Assembly: GCA_964507195.1 (NCBI GenBank)
Contig: CAZDPA010000001.1
Coordinates: 1 to 64,000, forward strand
Reading direction: 5' to 3'
DNA length: 64,000 nucleotides
Origin: Solimonas sp964507195
GTDB lineage: Bacteria > Pseudomonadota > Gammaproteobacteria > Nevskiales > Nevskiaceae
Shown: one piece after another, positions 9,007-17,348 of the stretch
How positions within the stretch are numbered: the stretch's first letter is position 1
Layout of the letters: the number at the start of each line of letters is the position of its first letter
Notes under the pieces: model-generated
The model's database searches: none
Told to the model about the DNA's origin: nothing
The model's input: the letters and a program-made list of their open reading frames with translations, nothing else
Position numbers and translations under genes: made by a program

Positions 9007-9109
9007 GCGGCTGTCCCTGACCCCCTACTCAATTCGGGTGATGCTGACCTTGCCCCGCCAAACTACGGTGGGCATTGGGGAACATCCATAAAGATAAGAG
9101 GGGATAAGA

Positions 9110-11044
9110 ATGGTGCGGCGAACAGCGGAGAAGAACGTGCGTGCGCAACGGGTGCTGATGGGGCGGCTCAGCGCCCTCGCGGTCGGTGCTGCACTGATGC
9201 ACAACGCGGCCTGGGCCGGTTCCTTTGATCTATTTGGCGGCATCGAAGGCAGCTACAAGATCACGACGACCTACAGCCTGGCGGTGCGCGCACAGGATGC
9301 GGACAACGCGCTGATCAATGGCGCAGTCGACCCCTTTCAGGCTGCCGTCCTGCCAAACCAGTATCAGGTTGCCGGTTTCACCCATACCGGCCTGCCGACG
9401 ACGATCAACCTCGACGATGGCGACCGCAATTTCAAGCAGTGGGATCCGATCAACAACCGCCTGAGCGCCTATTACGAAGTGCAGCTCAAGCGCGACAACT
9501 TCGGCCTCATTGTCAGCGGCAACGGCTTCTACGACTGGGTGTTTCACGACGAGAACGCCCGCGATCCGGTCGACCCGAACAATCTGAACGACTACGGGCC
9601 GAACACTTACGAGTGCTCGGACAACCCGACCGGCTGCGCCTACAACCAATTCCACGAGCGCGCCGAGTACTACAACGGCGAGCGCTCGCGTCTGCTGGAA
9701 GCCTACATGTACACCGACTTCTACGTCACCGAAGACGTCGCGATGAACATCCGCTTCGGCAAGCAGCTGGTGGCCTGGGGCGAGAGCCTGTTCTTCCCCG
9801 GCATCGTCGCTGCGCAGGGTCCGAACGACGCGACCAAGGCCTTCGTACCGGGTGCCGAGATCAAGGAGATCCTGCTGCCGACGAATCAGATCGCGGCAAC
9901 GATCGCCTTCGGCTTCAACTTCTCGCTGATGGGCTATTACCAGCTCGAGTACAAGCCGACGGAAGTGTTTCCTGTCGGCGACTTCTTCTCGGTCGCCGAT
10001 GTCGTCGGTCCGGGTGCCGAGCTGGCCTACGGCTCCGGCAATCCGGCGTTCGCCGACAACTGCCCGGGCCTGCTCAACGTGCCGGGCACCGGCATCGATC
10101 TGAGCTTCCTGTGCCAGGTCGGCGGCGGTATCGGCGGTCCGCTGCTCAATGCACCGCGCACGATCAACACCGTGCGCGAGCCGGACATCCGTCCGGACAA
10201 GGACGACCAGTGGGGTGTGGGCGCGAAGCTGCAGGTCACGCCGGCAACCTCGATTGGCGCGTACTACATCCGTTATCACAACCACAATCCGACGGTGAAT
10301 CTGAACTTCGGTTTCGCCTACATCGGCGAACTGCTGGGCCAGGAGATCACGACCTCGATCATCAACCAGTCGGTGCCGGTGTCGTACAACATCAAGTACT
10401 TTGGCGACATCGAGATGTACGCCGGCAGCTGGTCGACGACGCTGTTCGGCCTCAATGTCGGTGGCGACCTGATGTACCGCAAGGGCGTCGACGTTTCCGC
10501 CGCAGCGGAAATTTCCGGCGTGCTGAGCCCGGTATTCACCCGTGCGGAAACCTTCCAGGGCAACATCTCGTCGCTGTATGTCACCAATCCGGACTTCCTG
10601 ATCTTCGACGAAGTCGCGATCGTTTCAGAAGCGAGCTACCTGTATGTCGACAAGGTCGAGCCGATCGAGGCGAAGAACGGCCAGGTTCCGCGCGGCGACG
10701 GTACGGTGATGTTCTACGACAAGATGGCCTGGGCCTATCAGATCCTGATGCTGCCCAAGGGGCGCAACGTGTTCCCGGGGTGGGACATCGGCACGCCGGT
10801 CGCATTCGCCCATGCGGCGCGCGGCTACGCCTCCACTGCCGGCGCCTTCGGCTCGCTGTTCGGCGAAGGCGACATGCGCATCGGCCTGTCGGTCACGGCG
10901 CAGTATCTGCAGAACCTCGAGTTTGCCCTCGGCTACAACTGGTTCCTCGGCGACGCGGAAGCAAAGGTGCATGACAGCCCGATTCCGGCCAACCCGGTGG
11001 CAGATCGTGAGTACGCGACCTTCACCATCAAGTACAACCTGTAG
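9110..11044 (+). CDS. DUF1302 family outer-membrane protein (paralogue 2)
   Basis: A 644-residue protein, signal peptide cleaved after AWA (about residue 36), ribosome site AGAGGGG. It shares with its upstream neighbour the order DDGDRNF, NNRLSAYYE, GERSRLLEAY, GKQLVAWGESLFF, NDATKAFVPGAEIKEILLP, FFSVADVVGPGA and a C-terminal aromatic strand. The pair is therefore a tandem duplication that has diverged considerably; the second copy has extra cysteines (YECSDNPTGC) in an exposed segment. As with paralogue 1, an outer-membrane transport or assembly role in lipid or hydrocarbon metabolism is likely but unproven. Confidence 0.88.
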   Translation: MVRRTAEKNVRAQRVLMGRLSALAVGAALMHNAAWAGSFDLFGGIEGSYKITTTYSLAVRAQDADNALINGAVDPFQAAVLPNQYQVAGFTHTGLPTTINLDDGDRNFKQWDPINNRLSAYYEVQLKRDNFGLIVSGNGFYDWVFHDENARDPVDPNNLNDYGPNTYECSDNPTGCAYNQFHERAEYYNGERSRLLEAYMYTDFYVTEDVAMNIRFGKQLVAWGESLFFPGIVAAQGPNDATKAFVPGAEIKEILLPTNQIAATIAFGFNFSLMGYYQLEYKPTEVFPVGDFFSVADVVGPGAELAYGSGNPAFADNCPGLLNVPGTGIDLSFLCQVGGGIGGPLLNAPRTINTVREPDIRPDKDDQWGVGAKLQVTPATSIGAYYIRYHNHNPTVNLNFGFAYIGELLGQEITTSIINQSVPVSYNIKYFGDIEMYAGSWSTTLFGLNVGGDLMYRKGVDVSAAAEISGVLSPVFTRAETFQGNISSLYVTNPDFLIFDEVAIVSEASYLYVDKVEPIEAKNGQVPRGDGTVMFYDKMAWAYQILMLPKGRNVFPGWDIGTPVAFAHAARGYASTAGAFGSLFGEGDMRIGLSVTAQYLQNLEFALGYNWFLGDAEAKVHDSPIPANPVADREYATFTIKYNL

Positions 11045-11065
11045 CCACGCAGGTTCATCTACATG

Positions 11066-11090
11066 CACGGCCGTCCATTGGGCGGCCGTG
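11066..11090. terminator. Perfect 8-bp hairpin after the second DUF1302 gene
   Basis: CACGGCCG (11066-11073) and CGGCCGTG (11083-11090) form a perfect stem with a 9-base loop, 22 bases after the stop codon. There is no U-tract. Its position argues against starting the following gene at 11063, since the hairpin would then lie in coding sequence. Confidence 0.4.
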
Positions 11091-11113
11091 TCATCACGCA
11101 GCAAGCAAGGCCT

Positions 11114-12100
11114 ATGAGCGCACTGGCGGCATTTGATCCCATGGAGTTCCGCAAGGCGCTCGGAACCTTCGCTACCGGCGTGACGATCATCACGACGCGT
11201 GCCGACGATGGCACGCCGCTGGGCCTGACGGTCAACAGCTTCAACTCGGTATCGCTGGATCCGCCGCTGGTGTTGTGGAGTCTGGCCAACAACTCCAACA
11301 GTCTCGATGCCTTTCGCAACGCGCAGCATTGGGCTGTGCATGTGCTGGCGACCGATCAGGAAGAGCTGTCCGGGCGCTTCGCCAGGCGTGGCATCGACAA
11401 GTTCGCAGGCCTTGAAACCGAAGTCGGCGTTGGCGGCACTCCGCTGCTCATGGGCTGCGCCGCGCGCTTCGAATGCCGCACCGCCTCGCAGTACCAAGGG
11501 GGCGATCATCTGATCTTCATCGGCGAAGTGCTTGCGTTCAAGCGCGATGAAACCGCGCCGCTGGTATTCCATGGCGGCAAGTACGCCCACGCAACGCGTC
11601 GCGACCCGGTGGATCTCAAGCCGCGCAGTGCGCATCTCGCCGGCAGTTTCGGCGAGGATTTCCTCGGTTACCTGCTCGGGCGCAGCCACTTCCGCTTCTT
11701 CGCGCAGATCCGCCCCTTGCTCGACCGCGAAGGTCTGCAGGACATGGAGTTCTATGTCCTGTCGACGCTGACCTTGCGGCCGCTGCTCAGCGAAGGCCAG
11801 ATCGCCGAAGGCATGGCCGGCGTTGCCGACGAGAACTGGCAGCGCGCGCTGGATGCCCTGGTCGAACGCGGCTTCGCCCAGCGCATCACCGATGCGGCAG
11901 GCAGCGGCTATGAGCTGACCGAAAGCGGGCGCGCGCTGGCACTGCGCCTGATCGCGGTCGCCAAGGGTGTGGAGTCTCAGGTGCTGGAACGTCTCGATGC
12001 CGGCGACGCTGCGGTGCTCAAGACCATGCTCAACCGCTTGCTCGGTGTGGTCGACGATGGTTCGGCGAACGCGCTGTGGCAGGGCAAGGACAAGGGCTGA
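11114..12100 (+). CDS. Flavin reductase with C-terminal MarR-like domain (C1-HPAH type)
   Basis: A 329-residue fusion. Residues 1-165 are an HpaC/DIM6-type flavin reductase (FRKALGTFATGVTIITT; LTVNSFNSVSLDPPLVLWS; later ARRGIDKFAG), which makes free reduced FMN/FAD from NAD(P)H for a two-component monooxygenase. Residues about 185-325 form a winged-helix MarR-like domain (LRPLLSEGQIAEGM...GYELTESGRALA). This architecture is known from the C1 reductase of Acinetobacter p-hydroxyphenylacetate hydroxylase, where the C-terminal part is an effector-responsive regulatory domain rather than a DNA-binding one. No oxygenase partner is adjacent. The start at 11114 is chosen to clear the hairpin at 11066-11090. 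Confidence 0.85.
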   Translation: MSALAAFDPMEFRKALGTFATGVTIITTRADDGTPLGLTVNSFNSVSLDPPLVLWSLANNSNSLDAFRNAQHWAVHVLATDQEELSGRFARRGIDKFAGLETEVGVGGTPLLMGCAARFECRTASQYQGGDHLIFIGEVLAFKRDETAPLVFHGGKYAHATRRDPVDLKPRSAHLAGSFGEDFLGYLLGRSHFRFFAQIRPLLDREGLQDMEFYVLSTLTLRPLLSEGQIAEGMAGVADENWQRALDALVERGFAQRITDAAGSGYELTESGRALALRLIAVAKGVESQVLERLDAGDAAVLKTMLNRLLGVVDDGSANALWQGKDKG

Positions 12101-12132
12101 TCCCAAGACCGCTCAAGCGGCATGGTGTGGCG

Positions 12133-12157
12133 CCCCCGATCATCCGGGGGATTTTAT
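12133..12157 (+). terminator. Rho-independent terminator
   Basis: CCCCCG (12133-12138) and CGGGGG (12145-12150) form a stem with a 6-base loop, followed by ATTTTATT. It ends the flavin reductase transcript. Confidence 0.75.
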
Positions 12158-12216
12158 TCGCCGCAATCCAGATCGAACGGTAAGCTGCTCGTCCGCGCCC
12201 GCATCGAGGTTCCGTC

Positions 12217-13935
12217 ATGCTGCACCAGCCCCAGCTGATCGCCACCCTGGCAACTGCGCTGGGAATGGCCTTGTTCGGTGGGGCCGTGGCGGCGCGTCTG
12301 AAAATGCCGCCGATCATCGGCTACCTGGTCGCCGGAATCCTGGTGGGTCCGTTTACCCCTGGATTTGTTGCGGACACGGATATTGCGGCCCAGCTTTCGG
12401 AGATCGGCGTCATTCTGCTGATGTTCGGCGTCGGCATGCACTTCTCGATTCACGACCTCATGGAGGTCCGGCGCATCGCCATCCCCGGTGCGGTGGGGCA
12501 GATTCTGGTGGCTACGGCGATCGGCATCGGCATGGCGCATGCCTGGGGGTGGTCGCTGGCGGCGGGGCTCTGCTTCGGATTGGCCCTTTCGGTGGCCAGT
12601 ACCGTGGTGCTTCTGCGCGCACTCGAACAGATGGGCAAGCTGGACTCCCTGAACGGTCGCATCGCCATCGGCTGGCTGGTGGTCGAAGATCTGGCGATGG
12701 TCATCGCACTGGTGCTGTTGCCGGTTGCTGTTGAGGTCATGGGCACTCCCGGCACCAGCGCGATGACAGACATCATCGTGCCGATCACCAAGCTGGCGAT
12801 CGTCCTGGGGAAAATCGCGCTGTTCTTCGTCCTGATGTATGTGATTGGAATGCGGGTCTTCCCGTGGCTGTTCGCGCAGATCGCACATACCGGGTTTCGC
12901 GAATTGCTCACGCTGTTCGTCATCTGCGCGTCGCTAGGCATCGCCTACGGCTCGGCCGAGCTGTTCGGCGTGTCGTTTGCCCTGGGAGCGTTCTTTGCCG
13001 GTGTCGTGATCAACGAATCGCAGCTGAGCAGCCGTGTTGCCGCCGAATCGATTCCGTTGCAGAACATTTTCACGGTGCTGTTCTTCGTCTCGGTCGGGAT
13101 GCTGTTTGATCCATCGATACTGGTGGAGCGACCGTTGCAGGTGCTTGCCGTACTCGGCGTCGTGGTGGTCGGAAAATCGCTGGTGGCTGTCCTGATCGTT
13201 CTGCTGTTCGGCTATCCGCTGAAGACTGCGGTCATGGTCGCGGCGAGCCTGGCGCAGATCGGTGAGTTCTCGTTCATCATCGCAGCGCTCGGTGTGCAAC
13301 TCGGCATTCTGAGCCCGGAAGCGCAGAGCCTGATTCTGTCCGGAGCCTTGCTGTCGATCGCGCTCAATCCCCTGCTGTTCAAGCTGATCCAACCCCTGGA
13401 GCGGATCGTCGACAGCAACAGGCGTCTGGCGTGGCTCGGGCGCCTGGGGCAGGCAAGAGTCCGGATCGCAGACGACGACAAGCCGATCCCCCAGCTCCAC
13501 GATCATGTGGTCGTCGTCGGCTATGGCCGCGTCGGGCGTGCCCTGTGCAAGATCCTGCTGCAGGCCGAAGTGCCATTCGTCGTCATCGACAACAACCGTG
13601 AGCATGTGGCGCGCCTGCGCAAGAAAGGCATGCTCACGATCAGCGGCGATGCCGCGATGCGCGATGTTCTCCAGCAGGCACGGCTGGCGAACTGCAAGTT
13701 GCTCGTCCTTGCCGTGTCGGATGCGTTTCACTCGCGCCGGATCCTCGAAACCGCACGCAAGGTCTGCCCGGGCATCGACACGGTTGTGCGTACGCACAGC
13801 GAAGAAGAGCGAGCCTTCCTTGAGCGCGAAGGCGTAGGCCTGGCGTTGATGACGGAGCAGGTGCTCGCCGGCGTGATGGCCAATCACGTTTTGGAGGTCT
13901 ATCGCGTGTCCGGCTTGCTCAGCGAGGCGCGCTGA
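12217..13935 (+). CDS. CPA2-family K+/H+ antiporter with RCK (TrkA-N) domain, KefB/YbaL-like
   Basis: A 572-residue inner-membrane protein. Residues 1 to about 390 form about 12 membrane segments of the Na+/H+ exchanger fold, opening with LGMALFGGAVAARLKMPPIIGYLVAGILVGP; residues from about 427 form a cytosolic Rossmann-type TrkA-N domain (VVVVGYGRVGRA) that binds nucleotide and gates transport. It should exchange K+ or Na+ for protons in pH and osmotic or electrophile-stress homeostasis. The order and the short loop (SEARL-like C-terminus) are closest to YbaL. It stands alone between two terminators. Confidence 0.9.
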   Translation: MLHQPQLIATLATALGMALFGGAVAARLKMPPIIGYLVAGILVGPFTPGFVADTDIAAQLSEIGVILLMFGVGMHFSIHDLMEVRRIAIPGAVGQILVATAIGIGMAHAWGWSLAAGLCFGLALSVASTVVLLRALEQMGKLDSLNGRIAIGWLVVEDLAMVIALVLLPVAVEVMGTPGTSAMTDIIVPITKLAIVLGKIALFFVLMYVIGMRVFPWLFAQIAHTGFRELLTLFVICASLGIAYGSAELFGVSFALGAFFAGVVINESQLSSRVAAESIPLQNIFTVLFFVSVGMLFDPSILVERPLQVLAVLGVVVVGKSLVAVLIVLLFGYPLKTAVMVAASLAQIGEFSFIIAALGVQLGILSPEAQSLILSGALLSIALNPLLFKLIQPLERIVDSNRRLAWLGRLGQARVRIADDDKPIPQLHDHVVVVGYGRVGRALCKILLQAEVPFVVIDNNREHVARLRKKGMLTISGDAAMRDVLQQARLANCKLLVLAVSDAFHSRRILETARKVCPGIDTVVRTHSEEERAFLEREGVGLALMTEQVLAGVMANHVLEVYRVSGLLSEAR

Positions 13936-13943
13936 CAAAAGAA

Positions 13944-13966
13944 AAGCCCCCGTTCACAGGGGGCTT
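13944..13966 (-). terminator. Terminator of the minus-strand SDR, possibly bidirectional
   Basis: AAGCCCCC (13944-13951) and GGGGGCTT (13959-13966) form a perfect 8-bp stem with a 7-base loop. Read on the minus strand it is followed by TTTTCTTTTG, a good U-tract. On the plus strand only CTT follows, so termination of the antiporter transcript is likely weaker. Confidence 0.75.
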
Positions 13967-13990
13967 CTGCGCTACACACGATGCAAGCCG

Positions 13991-14782
13991 TTACGGCATG
14001 TATGAACCGCCGTTGGCGTCCAGCGCCGCGCCGGTGACTGCACTGGCGTAGTCCGAAACGAGGAACAGTGCAGCGCGCGCGCATTCATCGTCGGTGGGGA
14101 TGCGGCGCAGCGGAATCGTGTCGGCGATCTTCTTCTTCAGCGTCTCCATTGGCACCTTGGCTTCCTGTGCCTGCCATTCGAAGTAGCCCTGCACCGGCGC
14201 GCCCCACATCCAGCCCATATGGATGGTGTTGACGCGGATGTTATCCGGGCCGACTTCCTTGGCGAGGTACTTCGCCGCATTGGCCAGCGCTGCCTTGGAT
14301 GCGGCGTATCCGGCTTCGCCGAGCGGCGGCACGACGCGGGCAGCCATCGTGTTGATCATCACGATTGCGCCGCCCCCCTGTGCCTTCATCTGCGGCAGTG
14401 CTGCCTGCGTCAGTTTGAGCGTGCCGATCAGGTTGGTGCCGAGCACGGCGCCCCAATTGTCGAGATTCGCATTCGAGACGTAATCCATCTCGCCATGGAA
14501 GAACGCACTGTTGACCAGCGCATCGATGCGGCCGAAAGCCTTGATCGTTGCGGCGACCAGTGCATCGCACTGTGCACGATCGGTGATGTCGGTGACCTGC
14601 TTGAGCACTTTGCAGTCGGCGTTCACTTCGCGCACGCGCTGCTCGGCATCGTCGAGCTTGTCGGCGGAACGTGCGCCGATGGCTACCGCACGCGCGCCTT
14701 CGCGCGCCGCTTCAATCGCCAGCTTCACGCCCAGGCCTGGGCCAATGCCGGAGATGATGACCACTTTGTCCTTCAACAGCAT
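13991..14782 (-). CDS. SDR family oxidoreductase
   Basis: A 263-residue classical short-chain dehydrogenase starting at 14782 behind GAGGAGAAG. It shows the cofactor motif SGIGPGLG near residue 13, the NSAF (NAG-equivalent) turn, catalytic Tyr/Lys in GYAASKAAL, and the C-terminal TGAALDANGGSYMP typical of the family. It reduces or oxidises an unidentified ketone or alcohol, possibly a steroid or lipid substrate given the sulfotransferase and DUF1214 genes just upstream on the same strand; that link is inference. An upstream in-frame extension runs into the long palindrome and is not coding. Confidence 0.88.
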   Translation of the reverse strand: MLLKDKVVIISGIGPGLGVKLAIEAAREGARAVAIGARSADKLDDAEQRVREVNADCKVLKQVTDITDRAQCDALVAATIKAFGRIDALVNSAFFHGEMDYVSNANLDNWGAVLGTNLIGTLKLTQAALPQMKAQGGGAIVMINTMAARVVPPLGEAGYAASKAALANAAKYLAKEVGPDNIRVNTIHMGWMWGAPVQGYFEWQAQEAKVPMETLKKKIADTIPLRRIPTDDECARAALFLVSDYASAVTGAALDANGGSYMP

Positions 14783-14816
14783 GTCTGCTTCTCCTCGTAG
14801 TATGCGTCTGAATTCA

Positions 14817-14956
14817 GGAAGCTCTGAACAACGTAGCGAGCGAAGGTAGATTGGTTGCCGCCGGAGCGCAGGACGCGGAGTGTATGTAGGAATACATGAG
14901 CATCCGAGCACCGCCGGCAGCCAAGATACCGAGCGCAGTAGTTAGTCAGAGCTTCC
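14817..14956. repeat. 140-bp imperfect palindromic element
   Basis: The ends are exact inverted copies (GGAAGCTCTGA at 14817-14827 and TCAGAGCTTCC at 14946-14956), and internal blocks pair across the whole length, including GCCGCCGG/CCGGCGGC-like cores and TGTATGTAGGAATACA at the centre. The transcript would fold into one long rod. It carries no ORF of note and its right end supplies the last base of the sulfotransferase stop codon. This looks like a MITE-like or repetitive extragenic palindrome. Confidence 0.7.
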
Positions 14957-16140
14957 TAGGCGGCGGGTGCTTCGATGTGCTTGCTCCGATACGCGGCAAA
15001 GTCGCGGCGGATCTGCGGGTCGGACAGACCGAACTGCTCAAGCGTGTAGTCATGTCCGCCCTGATGTGATCTCTCGTCTTCCTGCAGCCACTGGCGCATC
15101 GCCTGTTCGTCTGCAGCCGGCAGATCCATGCCCAGCCAGCGATAGATGGCCTGCACGACGTCCATCGGTTTCTTGACCGTGTCGCGGAACTGCACGTCGA
15201 AGAACTGCGATGGTGCGGACTGCCGGGTTCTTTCAGTGTGATCCAGTGCGCGCTGCATCAGCTCGCTCCACTCCGCACCGGCCGCTCTTTCGCTGGCGCG
15301 CTCGCTGTAAATTGACCATAGCGTATGGATGAAGCTGGCGATCGACGGAATACTCTGCAGCGGATCGCGATGGGTGAGGATGACCTTGGCGCCGGGGAAC
15401 ACTTTCAGCAGCAGGTGCATGCGCAACAGGTGATGCGGCGCCTTGAGCACCCAGCGCCCGGCAGTGACGCCGCGCTGGCGTTTCTGCCACTGCAGGAACT
15501 GCAGGCCGCGACGCAGGTACTGGTACACCGGCGTCTGATCCTGTGCGTCGAGCCAGCGCATGTAGCCTGGGATGTTGGCATAGGCATTGAACGCCGACAT
15601 GAACGAATGCTCGGTGAGCATGACTTCTTCATCTGCTTCATCGGCGACCATCGGGTGCATTGCGACGAGCTTGGGCATCGCCGTCGTCATCATGTCGCAC
15701 AGTGCGCGACCTTCATGGATGCGCGCGTCGGGGGCCTGCAGGGTTTCGTTCGGAAAGGGCACCGGGAACTGCGATTCCCAGAACGTCATCCAGTAGAAGC
15801 GCGGATCGCGCGACAGCAGGCGATGCAGTTTCGTCGTGCCGGTCCGTGGCAGGCCGACAATGACGACCGGCGCGGCGATGACTTCCTGGGCGATTTCCGG
15901 ATAGCGCGTGAAGTAGTCTTCGATGCGCAGGCGGTTGGTCAGCTGCGTGACCAGCTTCTGGCGCATGATCGCCGCGCCCATGTCGCTGAGCTGCGCCTCT
16001 TTGTCGAGCGCCAGGCAGAGCTGATTCAGGCCTTCGCGAAAGCTGACGTCACCGAAGTCCGACAGGCCACCGCTGGCGCTGCGCGCATCGGCAAGCAGCG
16101 ATTCCGCTTCGAAGCGGCGCGTTGTTGTTGAAGTACTCAC
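14956..16140 (-). CDS. Sulfotransferase family protein
   Basis: A 394-residue PAPS-dependent sulfotransferase fold. The 5'-phosphosulfate loop is PRTGTT at residues 98-103 and the 3'-phosphate-binding region is VILTHRDPLQSIPS near residue 235. This bacterial branch is common in lipid- and steroid-degrading bacteria and mycobacteria; the acceptor is unknown. The start is GTG at 16140, behind AAGGAGA; it overlaps the upstream DUF1214 stop (GTGA), so the two are translationally coupled. Confidence 0.88.
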   Translation of the reverse strand: MSTSTTTRRFEAESLLADARSASGGLSDFGDVSFREGLNQLCLALDKEAQLSDMGAAIMRQKLVTQLTNRLRIEDYFTRYPEIAQEVIAAPVVIVGLPRTGTTKLHRLLSRDPRFYWMTFWESQFPVPFPNETLQAPDARIHEGRALCDMMTTAMPKLVAMHPMVADEADEEVMLTEHSFMSAFNAYANIPGYMRWLDAQDQTPVYQYLRRGLQFLQWQKRQRGVTAGRWVLKAPHHLLRMHLLLKVFPGAKVILTHRDPLQSIPSIASFIHTLWSIYSERASERAAGAEWSELMQRALDHTERTRQSAPSQFFDVQFRDTVKKPMDVVQAIYRWLGMDLPAADEQAMRQWLQEDERSHQGGHDYTLEQFGLSDPQIRRDFAAYRSKHIEAPAA

Positions 16141-17252
16141 TGGTTCTCCTTGATCCAGGCATCGCGCTTCACGACACGGGCACTCGGGTGTACCTGCTCC
16201 GATGCGCCGACCCAGCGCCAGCACATCGTTCCGCGGTGATGTCCGGTGGTCTCCAGCCAGTTCGGATGGCCGGGGTCCTGGTGCGCGAGCACGAGGGTTA
16301 CGCCACCATCGGCATCGAGCCGCGTCGATTGCTTGTTGTGGTGGACGCGGTGGTAGCGGTAGTCGAGCGACTCCATCCACCAGTTGTTGATCTGCAGGTT
16401 CCAGAAACGGCAGTCCGGAACGCGCGGTACGTGGATCACCAGCACCTCATCGTCCTGCAGTTCCCAGGCCGAGTGGTAGTAGAAGATGTTCGGATCGCCG
16501 CCGGCGGCCTGGCACACGGCCTGATTCGCCGCCGGCAGTTCGTTGTTGTGCGACAGGTATCCCTGTGCCCAGTTCGCGAACACGTTGGCCGTGCCGGAGA
16601 CGAACGCGGCGGTCCGTGTGAGGCCTTGGTGGATGCGTTCGGCGCTCAGGGGCTCGGGCTTGGCGTCCTTGCTGCGCCGCTCGATACGCATCTGCGCCGC
16701 CTGCTCCTTGCTGCGATCGAGGAAGGTCTGGCGCACGATGATCGCGTTGGAGTCGGCGTCGATCGGCAGCCAGTTACCCGGCTGCTTGGTCGCGCTGGCA
16801 ATGATCTCGAAGCGGCCATCGGCATCCATCTGCAGATCCTTGGCGTCGAGAAAACCGGTCTGCTCCATCTTGCCGTTGGTTTCGTAGCCGCCTTTCTGGC
16901 TGCCGAAACTCAGATACGACACGCTGCCGCGACTGCCGCGGATCACGTACTCGTGGCGACCGCTGATGCGGCCCATGAGGTAAAGGTTGTCCGGATTGTC
17001 GGCGCCAATCTTGCCGGTCTCATGCGAGGGCGCGAAGAAGCCGGGGAAGTCCGGATCGGCAAACTCGAGATGCATCTCAAGGCCGATACGCAGCAGTCGC
17101 GTCAGATAGCGCCAGCCCTCGGCGCGATCCAGAGTCGTTGCGGCTGCTTCAGGACGCAGGATCTGCTGACCAGCCTGCTTGAGGTTGTCGCAGAACTGCG
17201 ACCATAGCGCGCCGCTGTTGACGTCGTCCTCGATGCTGCTTTGCTGTGCCAT
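16137..17252 (-). CDS. DUF1214 domain-containing protein
   Basis: A 371-residue protein beginning behind GGGAGG. The C-terminal part, with FYYHSAWELQDDEVLVIHVPRVPDCRFWNLQINNWW split across residues 240-290, is the DUF1214 region: a beta-rich fold with many conserved Trp and Asp. No signal peptide or membrane span is seen, so it is probably cytoplasmic. Function in the family is not established. It is the first gene of a unit with the sulfotransferase, and likely the SDR further on, which suggests action on the same lipid-like substrate. Confidence 0.8.
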   Translation of the reverse strand: MAQQSSIEDDVNSGALWSQFCDNLKQAGQQILRPEAAATTLDRAEGWRYLTRLLRIGLEMHLEFADPDFPGFFAPSHETGKIGADNPDNLYLMGRISGRHEYVIRGSRGSVSYLSFGSQKGGYETNGKMEQTGFLDAKDLQMDADGRFEIIASATKQPGNWLPIDADSNAIIVRQTFLDRSKEQAAQMRIERRSKDAKPEPLSAERIHQGLTRTAAFVSGTANVFANWAQGYLSHNNELPAANQAVCQAAGGDPNIFYYHSAWELQDDEVLVIHVPRVPDCRFWNLQINNWWMESLDYRYHRVHHNKQSTRLDADGGVTLVLAHQDPGHPNWLETTGHHRGTMCWRWVGASEQVHPSARVVKRDAWIKENQ

Positions 17253-17293
17253 GCCGACCTCCCGCTGCGGAGGTCACACACTATGGCGCTGCG

Positions 17294-17337
17294 CTGCGGC
17301 GTGCTTCACCTGTTTGTAGGAGAGCGGCACGCCGCAG
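17294..17337. repeat. Short inverted repeat around a GTAGGAG motif
   Basis: CTGCGGCGTGC (17294-17304) and GCACGCCGCAG (17327-17337) are perfect inverted copies separated by 22 bases containing TTGTAGGAGAG. Related GTAGGAGCGGC palindromes are frequent extragenic repeats in gammaproteobacteria. It lies between the DUF1214 start and the response-regulator stop. Confidence 0.45.
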
Positions 17338-17348
17338 GCGTGAAGCGA

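Noticed and set aside
9439..10974. 511-residue Arg-rich ORF inside the second DUF1302 gene
   Set aside because: A frame-shifted reading of GC-rich coding DNA; no family likeness or ribosome site.
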